From positions 310,001 through 374,000 of the forward strand of contig NZ_FQWS01000001.1 of NCBI RefSeq assembly GCF_900129745.1: a DNA stretch of 64,000 nt, given 5' to 3'. The notes beneath the pieces were generated by a model that saw only the letters and a program-made list of their open reading frames with translations, was not told the origin of the DNA and made no database searches. The translations under genes and the position numbers were made by a program. Positions within the stretch are counted from its first letter, which is position 1; every line of letters begins with the position of its first letter. The DNA comes from Winogradskyella jejuensis. GTDB lineage: Bacteria > Bacteroidota > Bacteroidia > Flavobacteriales > Flavobacteriaceae. This document shows, piece after piece, positions 46,804-55,378 of the stretch.

Positions 46804-49203
46804 TTATTCTGTTCGCAATGATTTTACAGGATTTGCTATTGCAGCTTTAATCGCCTGAAAACTCACAGTTATGATTGTAATTAGTAATGCCCCTAAACAA
46901 GCTATAGCAAATACACTCCAACCGACATTGGTGCGGTAGGTAAATTTTTGAAGCCATTGGCTCATTAAATAATATGCGATAGGTGACGCTACGACCAAGG
47001 AAATGACCACCAACGTTAAAAAATCTTTGGACAACAATAACCACAGTTGACTTATAGATGCACCCAATACCTTGCGAACACCAATTTCTTTAGTGCGTTG
47101 TTCAGCCACAAAAGAGGCTAAACCAAATAATCCCAAACAACTGATAAAAATGGCCAATGCTGTGAAAATCTTAGCCAAACTTGCTAAACGTTCCTCCGAT
47201 TTAAATTTTTTGCCGTACTCTTCATCTACAAACTGATAATCCCAAGGTGTGTTAGGGAAGTTTTTCTTAAATACATTTTCAATCAAGTTCAAATTTTCAG
47301 AAACGCTCTTTGTAGGATTCAAACGTAAGTTCCAAAAAGCTACATTTTCATACTGGTCAAAAACATACATCGCCTGTTTTACAGGTTCGTAAGGTGATTG
47401 CACGAGCATATCCTCCACAACGCCAACAATCTTTAGAGGTTCGTTAGGGTCTTCAGTATCCGAGTCGCGAATGTACTTCCCGATTGGGTCTTTAAGATTC
47501 ATATACTCTACTGCTGTTTTATTAAGAATAACCGCATTAGAATCTGAAGCAAATTCTCGTGTAAAATCACGACCTTCTATTAATTTTAAACCAAATGTTT
47601 TTACAAAATCGTAGTGCACATTTGTATAGGCTAAATCTTCTTGAAACCCAGGTTGCTTATCTTCCCAAGTATAGCCACTTCGGTTAGACCAAACACTAGT
47701 TGCCGGGCTACTTGCTGTGGTAAAATCAACAGCACCTCCAGATGATAAAAATTGATTTCGCATCACGTCGCGTTTACCCATGAATTCAGCACTCATTACA
47801 GGAATCTGGATTAAGCCTTCTTTATCATAGCCTGTTGGTCTATCTTTTGAAAATTGAATTTGGTTCATAACCACCATTGTACCAATAATTAATGCTGCAG
47901 AAATGGTAAATTGACTAACCACTAAAATCTTACGCGGTAAGGATGAAAAACGCCCAGCTTTAAAGGTACCTTTTAACACAGCAACTGGATTAAACGACGA
48001 TAAATACAATGCTGGATAGCTACCAGAAAGTAATGCTGTAATAAGAATAAAAACCAAAGATGCAAACCAATACCAAGCATTAGTCCAAGGAAAAACAATG
48101 GCTTTGTCTGCTAAATTATTAAACCCATTGAGGCAAATTAGTACAATACCAATTGCAATAACAAAAGCAAAAAGCACTACCAAAAACGACTCTGTTAAAA
48201 ATTGAAAAATAAGCTGTCCTCGTTGCGACCCAATAGATTTGCGAATACCAACTTCTGTAGCGCGCTTTTCTGAACGCGCAGTGCTTAGATTCACAAAATT
48301 GATACAAGCCAATAGTAATATAAAGAAACCGATAATCCCGAATAACCAAACATTTTCAATACGTCCGCCTACGTTAATTCCGTTTTCAAAATCCGAATAC
48401 AAATGCCAGCGATTCATTGGGTGTAGAAACATACGTGCATTGTACTGCACCATATCAGGGTCTCCGATTTGTTTTACTTTTTCAATCTTCTCAGATACGG
48501 CTTCCATCGTCGTATTATCATTGATTTGCACGAACAACTGAAAAGAATTATTATCCCAATAATCTTTAGACCTTTCTATCCATTCTTGATGTGTTACGTA
48601 AAACTTCCAAGGAATGATGTATCTTAAATCATAAAATGCATTATTATCTGGAATATCTTTATAAACTGCAGTAACCTTAAGGTCTGTACTATTATTTTCC
48701 TTTACAATTTTTCCAATAACATTGATTTCACCGAAAAGAGCCTTTGCTGTAGACTCGGCTAGCATGATGGAATTCTTTTCTTTCAAACCATTTTTTTCGC
48801 CATAAAGAATGTCGAGATTTAGCATTTCTGGTGCAGCTTCCTGCATAAAATTGCCTTGAAAATTTATGTTTTTATCGCCGTGTTGTAAATAGCGTGGTTG
48901 ATTCCAAGACGACATTACTATGTGCTTAAAATTATCACCGTGCTTATCGCGTAACGCAAACTCTAGAGGTCTTGGTATTGCTGGTCCGGTACCCACCTCG
49001 CCATTATTGGTCTGGTGCTGGTAGATTTGCGCAATCGTATCACGATTTTTGTAATAGCTGTTACCTGTTAACTCATCGGCTACCCAAAGCCCAATGAGCA
49101 TCGTGGCCGCCATACCAATGGCCAAACCTGAAATATTGATAAAGGAATACACCTTATTTTTCAAAAGGTTTCTTAGCGCTATTTTGAAATAATTTTTAAG
49201 CAT
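46804..49203 (-). CDS. FtsX/MacB-type ABC permease (5 of 5)
   Basis: A 799-residue permease with the family plan: N-terminal helix (GLAIGMAATMLIGLWVAD), periplasmic core, central helices, second periplasmic domain and C-terminal block ending NPVKSLRTE. It is the first permease after the adaptor and ATPase genes, separated from the ATPase by a 132-base gap that carries an inverted repeat. It resembles the permease of 36932 most closely in its periplasmic part (the FVDEEYGKKFKSEERLASLA block). Confidence 0.9.
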   Translation of the reverse strand: MLKNYFKIALRNLLKNKVYSFINISGLAIGMAATMLIGLWVADELTGNSYYKNRDTIAQIYQHQTNNGEVGTGPAIPRPLEFALRDKHGDNFKHIVMSSWNQPRYLQHGDKNINFQGNFMQEAAPEMLNLDILYGEKNGLKEKNSIMLAESTAKALFGEINVIGKIVKENNSTDLKVTAVYKDIPDNNAFYDLRYIIPWKFYVTHQEWIERSKDYWDNNSFQLFVQINDNTTMEAVSEKIEKVKQIGDPDMVQYNARMFLHPMNRWHLYSDFENGINVGGRIENVWLFGIIGFFILLLACINFVNLSTARSEKRATEVGIRKSIGSQRGQLIFQFLTESFLVVLFAFVIAIGIVLICLNGFNNLADKAIVFPWTNAWYWFASLVFILITALLSGSYPALYLSSFNPVAVLKGTFKAGRFSSLPRKILVVSQFTISAALIIGTMVVMNQIQFSKDRPTGYDKEGLIQIPVMSAEFMGKRDVMRNQFLSSGGAVDFTTASSPATSVWSNRSGYTWEDKQPGFQEDLAYTNVHYDFVKTFGLKLIEGRDFTREFASDSNAVILNKTAVEYMNLKDPIGKYIRDSDTEDPNEPLKIVGVVEDMLVQSPYEPVKQAMYVFDQYENVAFWNLRLNPTKSVSENLNLIENVFKKNFPNTPWDYQFVDEEYGKKFKSEERLASLAKIFTALAIFISCLGLFGLASFVAEQRTKEIGVRKVLGASISQLWLLLSKDFLTLVVISLVVASPIAYYLMSQWLQKFTYRTNVGWSVFAIACLGALLITIITVSFQAIKAAIANPVKSLRTE

Positions 49204-49248
49204 GTTTTCTAAGAATTACTGTTCGTTTTTTGATGAATTTGGTAGTAA

Positions 49249-49305
49249 CACTTCAGTACAAGTTGGTTGATTGATTGTTGATTTATGAATTTTTATACTG
49301 AAGTG
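49249..49305. promoter_or_regulatory. 10-bp inverted repeat between ATPase and permease genes
   Basis: CACTTCAGTA (49249-49258) and TACTGAAGTG (49296-49305) are perfect complements, 37 bases apart, in the 132-base gap between the ATPase and permease genes. In RNA this can form a stem that adjusts relative expression or protects a cleaved message. No U-tract follows, so it is not a simple terminator. Confidence 0.5.
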
Positions 49306-49335
49306 CTTTTACCTTGGTTAATTGATGTAGGTGAT

Positions 49336-50013
49336 TTATGCTAAAATATTCTCCGTCACTTTCTGACCATCTAGCATTCTTATGATTCTATGACTATACT
49401 TTGCATCGTGTTCACTATGTGTTACCATAATGATTGTTGTTCCTGCTTCGTTTAAATCGATTAGTAAGTCCATAACCTCATTACCATTGGTACTATCTAA
49501 GTTACCTGTTGGCTCATCGGCTAAGATGAGTTTTGGATTATTCACTACTGCTCTAGCTACGGCTACACGCTGTTGTTGACCACCAGATAATTGCTGTGGG
49601 AAATGATTACGACGATGCATAATTTGCATCTTTTCTAAAACCTCTTCAACACGCTTTTTGCGTTCTGCAGGTTTTACACCTGTGTAGATTAATGGTAATT
49701 CAACATTTTCAAAAACGGTTAGCTCATCAATCAGGTTGAAGCTCTGAAATACAAAGCCCACATTATGCTTGCGCAAATCTGAGCGTTTACGTTCATTGTA
49801 ACCCGCGACTTCTTCGCCATTAAACTTAAAACTTCCACCATCTGGATCATCTAGTAATCCTAAGATGTTAAGTAATGTAGATTTTCCACATCCTGAAGGC
49901 CCCATGATAGCAACAAATTCGCCTTGTTTAACTTCAAAAGATAGTTTGTTTAATGCAATAGTTTGGACTTCTTCCGTTCTATAAAATTTTTCTAAATCCG
50001 TAATCTGTATCAT
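49336..50013 (-). CDS. ABC exporter ATPase (MacB/LolD type)
   Basis: A 225-residue ATPase with Walker A GPSGCGKST, signature LSGGQQQRVAVARAV and Walker B LILADEP. It lies 78 bases after the adaptor gene and precedes the permease gene by 132 bases. It is the second ATPase of the locus; together the two serve five permeases, so several permeases may share it. Confidence 0.93.
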   Translation of the reverse strand: MIQITDLEKFYRTEEVQTIALNKLSFEVKQGEFVAIMGPSGCGKSTLLNILGLLDDPDGGSFKFNGEEVAGYNERKRSDLRKHNVGFVFQSFNLIDELTVFENVELPLIYTGVKPAERKKRVEEVLEKMQIMHRRNHFPQQLSGGQQQRVAVARAVVNNPKLILADEPTGNLDSTNGNEVMDLLIDLNEAGTTIIMVTHSEHDAKYSHRIIRMLDGQKVTENILA

Positions 50014-50091
50014 TGTAATTGTATTTAGTAATCGTTAATTGATAATAGTATTTCTGTTTATTACTTCTTGTTATATTGAGTCAGCTTGATA

Positions 50092-51342
50092 TTATTTTAA
50101 AATAAGCTCATCTACATCTCCAAAGGAATCGTAGCTTGAGGTAATGACTTTATCTCCTGGATTTAGCCCATCTAAAACCTCATAATATTCTGTGTTTTGA
50201 CTACCTAAACGCACATTTACTTTATATGCAGTATCGCCATTTTCACTGACTTTAAAAATCCAGTTTCCGCCTGTTTTTTGAAAGAAACCACCTTTGGAGA
50301 CAAGAAGTGCTTCTTTTTCGGCACTTAGCGCTACTCTTATTTGTAAGTTTTGCCCTCTTCGTATGCCTTCTGGTGTTTCACCTTCAAAAATCATATCTAC
50401 TTGAAAACGCCCAGCATTTACTTGAGTAAACACTTTTTTAATTGTTAGTGTATAGGTTTTACCGTTTAATGAAAACGTTCCTGTTTGCCCTGTGTAGATT
50501 CTAGAAATATAGTGTTGGTCGATATCAACTCTTACTTTGTAACCCGTAGTCACATCGACTTGTCCTAGTCGTGTACCTTTATTAATCGATTGGCCAATTT
50601 CAGCATCCAAAGATGTTAACTGACCATCTATTGGAGCACGCACAACTAAATCTCCAACTTTCTTACGCATTAATTCTAAAGCACTTTGTGTTCTTGAGTA
50701 AGAGCTTTTGGCTTGATTAATTTCTAATTTTGATGAGATAGAATCTTCAGAAAGTACTTGTTGAGCTAATTTCATTCGCTCTTTCTGGTAGTCGAAATTA
50801 TTTTTAGAAGACTCATAATCTTGACGACCAATAGCGCCTTTATCATACAAACGCTGATTAAGGTTATAAACACGCTCAGCTTCAATAAGGCTATTTTCTA
50901 CATCTGTAAATTGGTTTTGTCTATTAATAGTATTCTGTCTTGCTGCATTCTGAGAAATCTGCATTTGCGTTAAAAGATTATATACTGAAGTCTCTTGATT
51001 AATTAAGCTCAGTTCTAAATCTGTATTAGACAACCTTAAGATGGGCTCGCCTTTTTTCATCATAGCGCCATCTTCAACAAACTTCTCTTCTACACGGCCA
51101 CCTTCAAGAGCATCTAAATAAATCGTTGTAATTGGCAATACAATTCCGTTGACTGGAATATTCTCCTGAAAAATAGCCTTAGAGACTGTATTAATAGAAA
51201 TACGCTCTTTCTCTACGTTGAGTTTTGAACCTCCAGAAGTCTGAATAATCACATAAGCTATTAAAGCAATTATTGCTAAAATTCCACCAATGGTTAGCAG
51301 CTTTTGAGTTGAGAACTTTTTTTTTTCGATTGGTACGTCCAT
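50092..51342 (-). CDS. Periplasmic adaptor (HlyD/MacA type)
   Basis: A 416-residue membrane-fusion protein. One transmembrane segment (about 15-32, LLTIGGILAIIALIAYVII) anchors it, with a periplasmic part of a lipoyl-like half (about 72-105), a coiled-coil hairpin (about 105-225) and beta-barrel domains to the end. Such adaptors bridge the permease and TolC. It is the first gene of its transcript and is preceded, 31 bases upstream, by a sigma-54-like control module. Confidence 0.92.
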   Translation of the reverse strand: MDVPIEKKKFSTQKLLTIGGILAIIALIAYVIIQTSGGSKLNVEKERISINTVSKAIFQENIPVNGIVLPITTIYLDALEGGRVEEKFVEDGAMMKKGEPILRLSNTDLELSLINQETSVYNLLTQMQISQNAARQNTINRQNQFTDVENSLIEAERVYNLNQRLYDKGAIGRQDYESSKNNFDYQKERMKLAQQVLSEDSISSKLEINQAKSSYSRTQSALELMRKKVGDLVVRAPIDGQLTSLDAEIGQSINKGTRLGQVDVTTGYKVRVDIDQHYISRIYTGQTGTFSLNGKTYTLTIKKVFTQVNAGRFQVDMIFEGETPEGIRRGQNLQIRVALSAEKEALLVSKGGFFQKTGGNWIFKVSENGDTAYKVNVRLGSQNTEYYEVLDGLNPGDKVITSSYDSFGDVDELILK

Positions 51343-51372
51343 TTTTTGATTTTTAATTACGCTATAGATATA

Positions 51373-51478
51373 GTGAAGATGATGCCAAAAACATAAACAT
51401 CTAAAAATCAGTATATTAATTTTTTATTTAAAATTAAAAGTGTTCGTTTTTGATACACTTTATGTCCGATAGTGTACA
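51373..51478 (-). promoter_or_regulatory. Sigma-54-like promoter and paired upstream sites, copy A
   Basis: The core TTTGGCATCATCTTCAC (51389 down to 51373) matches copy B in all but one base. Upstream are TGT-N11-ACA at 51441-51457 and TGT-N10-ACA at 51463-51478. The promoter-to-site distance (68 bases) and site-to-site distance (22 bases) equal those of copy B exactly. The module drives the adaptor gene and lies in the gap opposite the activator gene. Confidence 0.6.
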
Positions 51479-51626
51479 CTCTTGCTGCACTGAAAATTTT
51501 ATTTTTTTAAGCAGCGCATAAGTTGTAATATTGTGAGATAACCCTTCGGATTGGTTTAAAGATTCTTTTAGATAAAGAGATAAACTTTAAACTAGCATTT
51601 AAAAATTAAACCTCGCTTATCAAGTA

Positions 51627-52979
51627 ATGGTATTAAAAAACGCTTCGATATTAGTTATAGATGATGATGCTGATGTACTTACAGCATTACGTCTTCTATT
51701 AAAGCCTTTAGTAAAAAATGTAGTTACCGAGAAAAATCCAAATAATATAATTGCTCAAATTGAGAAAACCCATTACAATATTATTATTCTGGATATGAAT
51801 TTTACAGCTATCGTAAATACAGGTAATGAAGGTATTTTCTGGCTAAACAAGATTCAAAAATTAAAACCTGACACTTCAGTTATATTAATGACGGCTTATG
51901 CCGATATAGACCTAGCCATCCGAGGATTAAAAGAAGGGGCTTCAGACTTTTTAATGAAGCCTTGGAAGAATGAAAAAATTATCGAAACGATAAAAACAAT
52001 CTTAAGCCAAAAGACATCAAACAACAAAAAACAAAAGACTTTAAATTCTAACACTGTTGAAATCATTGGTGAAAGCGATGCCATGCAAGATGTATTTGTA
52101 AAACTTAAAAAGGTCGCACCAACAGATGCTAATGTCTTGATTCTTGGCGAAAATGGCACCGGTAAAGATTTAATAGCAAGAGCACTACACGAGAATTCTA
52201 ATAGAAAAGATAAACCTTTTATAAAAGTTGATGTTGGCGCTTTAACCTCATCCCTCTTTGAAAGTGAATTGTTTGGTTATAAAAAAGGAGCATTTACAGA
52301 TGCCCATGAAGACCGTGAAGGGCGTTTTGAAGCTGCAAATGGAGGCACATTATTCTTAGATGAAATTGGAAATATTACTCTTGGTCAGCAAGTACGATTA
52401 TTAACTGTATTACAAAATAGACAGGTAACTCCTTTAGGTTCAAATGAATCTATCGATATAGATATCCGACTTATTTGTGCAACTAATGTAGAACCAAAAA
52501 CATTGGCTGATGAAAGTAAGTTTAGAAAAGATTTAATTTACAGAATTAATACTGTAGATATTATTATACCTCCACTTAGGCGCCGTGGAACTGATATTAC
52601 TGAGTTATCTAGACACTTTGTCTCTATGTATGCGGAAAAGTACAACAAGAACCCTTTTACATTTGATACTGGATTTATTTCAAAATTAAAAAAGCATGAT
52701 TTCCCTGGTAATGTAAGAGAACTTCAATATGTTTTGGAGCGTGCAGTAATCATGACAGATGGTAATGTTTTAAAAACAGACGATTTAGTTTTTTCTTCTA
52801 TAGAACGCTCGACTACTACAAAAAGCATTGAAACAACAAGCCTCAACCTTGATGATATTGAAAAAAACGCCATTCTTACTGTTTTAGAAAAGCACAAAGG
52901 CAATGTTTCTAAATCTGCAAAAGAGTTAGGTATTACCAGAGCTGCACTTTATAGACGATTAGAAAAATATGAACTATAA
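51627..52979 (+). CDS. Sigma-54-dependent response regulator
   Basis: A 450-residue NtrC-type activator. Receiver domain residues 5-125 with the phosphorylated Asp56 (IIILDMNFTA) and an acidic pocket IDDDAD. The AAA+ domain, about 145-375, has Walker A GENGTGKD, Walker B GGTLFLDEIGN and the sigma-54-contact loop as GAFTDA in place of GAFTGA, a variant I believe is common in this phylum. The Fis-type HTH closes it (about 410-450, NVSKSAKELGITRAALYRRL). It is divergent from the adaptor gene and overlaps the kinase gene by 11 bases. The twin modules in the exporter locus are its likely targets. Confidence 0.92.
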   Translation: MVLKNASILVIDDDADVLTALRLLLKPLVKNVVTEKNPNNIIAQIEKTHYNIIILDMNFTAIVNTGNEGIFWLNKIQKLKPDTSVILMTAYADIDLAIRGLKEGASDFLMKPWKNEKIIETIKTILSQKTSNNKKQKTLNSNTVEIIGESDAMQDVFVKLKKVAPTDANVLILGENGTGKDLIARALHENSNRKDKPFIKVDVGALTSSLFESELFGYKKGAFTDAHEDREGRFEAANGGTLFLDEIGNITLGQQVRLLTVLQNRQVTPLGSNESIDIDIRLICATNVEPKTLADESKFRKDLIYRINTVDIIIPPLRRRGTDITELSRHFVSMYAEKYNKNPFTFDTGFISKLKKHDFPGNVRELQYVLERAVIMTDGNVLKTDDLVFSSIERSTTTKSIETTSLNLDDIEKNAILTVLEKHKGNVSKSAKELGITRAALYRRLEKYEL

Positions 52980-54312
52980 AGCATACATCCTTAGACTCTT
53001 TTTTAGGATTGTACTTATTGTAGGTTTAATTCTGGGGTTAATCTATACTATAGAGATTGACAACAACACTTATGCTGTTATACTTGGCATTGGTCTAATC
53101 TATCTCCTGGTAAACACTTACACTTTTACAAAACGCCGCTTTACGGCTATGGACGATTTTTTTGAGGCGGTAAAGTATCGTGATTTTTCCAGATGGTTTC
53201 CGGAAGATAGAGGTCCAAAAGATATTCGTTTTTTGTACTCTGGCTTTAATGAGATTAATCGAACTATAAAAGAAATAAACTCTCAGAATCAAGCACAATA
53301 TGTGTATTTGCAGAAGATTTTAGAAATGGTAGATATTGGTATTATTGCTTATAATCTAGAGACTGGTGATGTCCTTTGGAGTAATGATTCTTTTGGTGAT
53401 ATTTTGGATGTGCCGTCTTTTAAGAACATTCGTTTTGTAGAAAACAGAAAGCCAGATTTATTCAATACTATTTTTGAAACTTATCACCGAGAGCCTAATT
53501 CAATTTCTATAGCACTTCAGAATGAAAGTATTAAAATATTGATTTCGGATACGGTATTTCAAGTTGACGATGATGCCTTTAAACTCATTGTCATTCAGAA
53601 TATTGATAATACTTTAAATAAAAACGAATCAGAGTCTTGGAAAAAACTATTGAGTGTTATGACTCATGAAATCATGAACTCTATTGCTCCTATTTCGTCC
53701 TTAGCAGATACACTTCAACAAAATTTACAGCTAGCTTTGGAGCAACCCGAAGAATCTCAACTCGAATTAGAAGATGTTAATTCGGGTATAAAAACTATAA
53801 AAAATCGTAGTGAAGGATTACTAAAATTCGCAAAGACCTATCGCAGCTTAAGTAAAGTCACACAACTCAATTTACAACGCGTTAGAGTGAGTGAATTATT
53901 CAATAATATCCAACTCCTAATGGAACCTTCTATAAAGGCTAAAGATATTGATATAGACTTTAAAATTTCTGGCCCAAAATTAGAATTAGATATAGATACA
54001 CATCTTATAGAACAAGTACTTATCAATTTACTACTTAATGCAGTGGATGCTGTAAAAGGTAAAGAAAATGCCAAAATTAAAGTAGAGGCTTCACAAAATT
54101 CTAACCGTGATATTGTTATTAAAGTATTTGATAATGGTTCTGGAATCCCTCAAGATATCTTAGAAAACATTTTTGTGCCATTCTTTACGAGCAAAACTAC
54201 AGGTAGTGGTATTGGCTTGAGTCTTTGCAAACAAATTATGCTTCTCCACAAAGGGAGAATCATGGTAAAAAGTATTGAAGATGAAGGAACAGTATTTAGT
54301 TTGGTGTTTTAA
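52969..54312 (+). CDS. Membrane histidine kinase, partner of the sigma-54 activator
   Basis: A 447-residue kinase with two N-terminal helices (about 8-25 and 32-50), a PAS-like region at about 105-215, a HisKA domain with phospho-accepting His in SVMTHEIMNSIAPISSLADT, and an HATPase domain with N box LINLLLNAVDAV, G1 DNGSGIP and G2 TTGSGIGLSLC. With very short periplasmic loops, it probably senses from within the membrane or cytosol. The 11-base overlap with the regulator gene implies coupled expression. Confidence 0.93.
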   Translation: MNYKAYILRLFFRIVLIVGLILGLIYTIEIDNNTYAVILGIGLIYLLVNTYTFTKRRFTAMDDFFEAVKYRDFSRWFPEDRGPKDIRFLYSGFNEINRTIKEINSQNQAQYVYLQKILEMVDIGIIAYNLETGDVLWSNDSFGDILDVPSFKNIRFVENRKPDLFNTIFETYHREPNSISIALQNESIKILISDTVFQVDDDAFKLIVIQNIDNTLNKNESESWKKLLSVMTHEIMNSIAPISSLADTLQQNLQLALEQPEESQLELEDVNSGIKTIKNRSEGLLKFAKTYRSLSKVTQLNLQRVRVSELFNNIQLLMEPSIKAKDIDIDFKISGPKLELDIDTHLIEQVLINLLLNAVDAVKGKENAKIKVEASQNSNRDIVIKVFDNGSGIPQDILENIFVPFFTSKTTGSGIGLSLCKQIMLLHKGRIMVKSIEDEGTVFSLVF

Positions 54313-54394
54313 TTATTCTTCTAACTTTCCTTAAGTCAAACATTTTAACTACATTGAGTTATTATTCTGATAAACAACACCTTAAGCCAACTCC

Positions 54395-55120
54395 ATGAAT
54401 CATCTTTCTAACCTTAAAAGAGAAACCCGGTATGGTCTACCAACAGCAGACCAGATATTATTTAATCGATTTTATGTTATAGGTTACTCCTATTATTTTA
54501 GACAAGCAAAATGGGCTTTAGAAATTATAGATCCTGATAAAACGGACGTTAGTCGTCTTAACAACTTTAGACCAGACTATCGCATCCCAGAGCGTTTTAG
54601 GGCAGATTTAGATGTTTATGAAGATTCGGGTTACGATAGAGGACATTTGGTATCTAGTGCCAACCAGATTGAGGTTGATATTCAAAACAGTGAAACCTTT
54701 TTACTCTCAAATATGGCGCCGCAACGCCCCATGTTCAATAGAGGTATTTGGAAACGACTAGAGGAAGCAGTGAGAAAACTAGACGAACAAAAAAAGGTAT
54801 TTGAGACTTATGTCATAACAGGGCCGTTATTCTTTTTTGATCAAGAGATAGAAATGATTGGTGATGATAACGAAGACATAAAAGTATCTCTACCGATACC
54901 TCATGCGTTTTTTAAATCGGTACTAGTCGAAAATAATACAGGAACAATAAATATGTGGTCTTTTATTATACCAAACAAAATTACAAGTGAGCCACTTGAA
55001 ACATTTTTGGTTGAAACCTCTAAAGTCGAAAAAATATCAGGACTACTACTTTGGGACACTTTGGTAGGCACAAAGATGAATCGCGAAAAGAACAAAATCA
55101 GAAAAATGTGGAAACATTAA
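54395..55120 (+). CDS. DNA/RNA non-specific endonuclease (cytosolic-looking)
   Basis: A 241-residue member of the NucA/EndoG fold. The DRGH motif of the catalytic site is present as SGYDRGHLVSSANQ (residues about 78-91) with the metal-binding Asn in LLSNMAPQRPMFNRGIW. No signal peptide is seen, unlike the many secreted members, so the enzyme may act inside the cell or need other export. Its end lies 43 bases before the tRNA-Met fragment that borders the mobile element, so it is the last chromosomal gene. Confidence 0.85.
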   Translation: MNHLSNLKRETRYGLPTADQILFNRFYVIGYSYYFRQAKWALEIIDPDKTDVSRLNNFRPDYRIPERFRADLDVYEDSGYDRGHLVSSANQIEVDIQNSETFLLSNMAPQRPMFNRGIWKRLEEAVRKLDEQKKVFETYVITGPLFFFDQEIEMIGDDNEDIKVSLPIPHAFFKSVLVENNTGTINMWSFIIPNKITSEPLETFLVETSKVEKISGLLLWDTLVGTKMNREKNKIRKMWKH

Positions 55121-55162
55121 ATCTGAATAAAAAAGCCAAACACTTTCGTATTTGGCTTGTTG

Positions 55163-55205
55163 TAGCGGGAACTGGACTCGAACCAGTGACCTTCGGGTTA
55201 TGAGC
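55163..55205 (-). tRNA. 3' half of tRNA-Met (attachment site, not a functional tRNA)
   Basis: Read on the minus strand: the CTCATAA anticodon loop (CAT), a 3' anticodon-stem strand CCCGA, a variable loop, a complete T arm around TTCGAGT, the 3' acceptor strand TCCCGCT and the discriminator A. No complement to these stems exists upstream, where sequence is AT-rich, so the 5' half is missing. This is the signature of element integration at the 3' end of a tRNA gene. The intact copy should lie at the far end of the element. Confidence 0.8.
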
Positions 55206-55378
55206 TTAAACCACACAACAGTTAATTTCAACTAAAACCCTATAAACATTATTATTTAATAGATTTAAGATATACTTTGATATTAAATGATAGCATCTAA
55301 AATCATATTATTCTGTACTTATTCTGTACTAATAATATTTTTAAATTCACTATCTTTAAGGCATCAAATTTGTGGATA

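Noticed and set aside
55163-55240. Complete tRNA-Met gene on the minus strand
   Set aside because: The sequence 5' to the anticodon loop is AT-rich and cannot pair with the CCCGA stem strand or the TCCCGCT acceptor strand, so only the 3' half exists.
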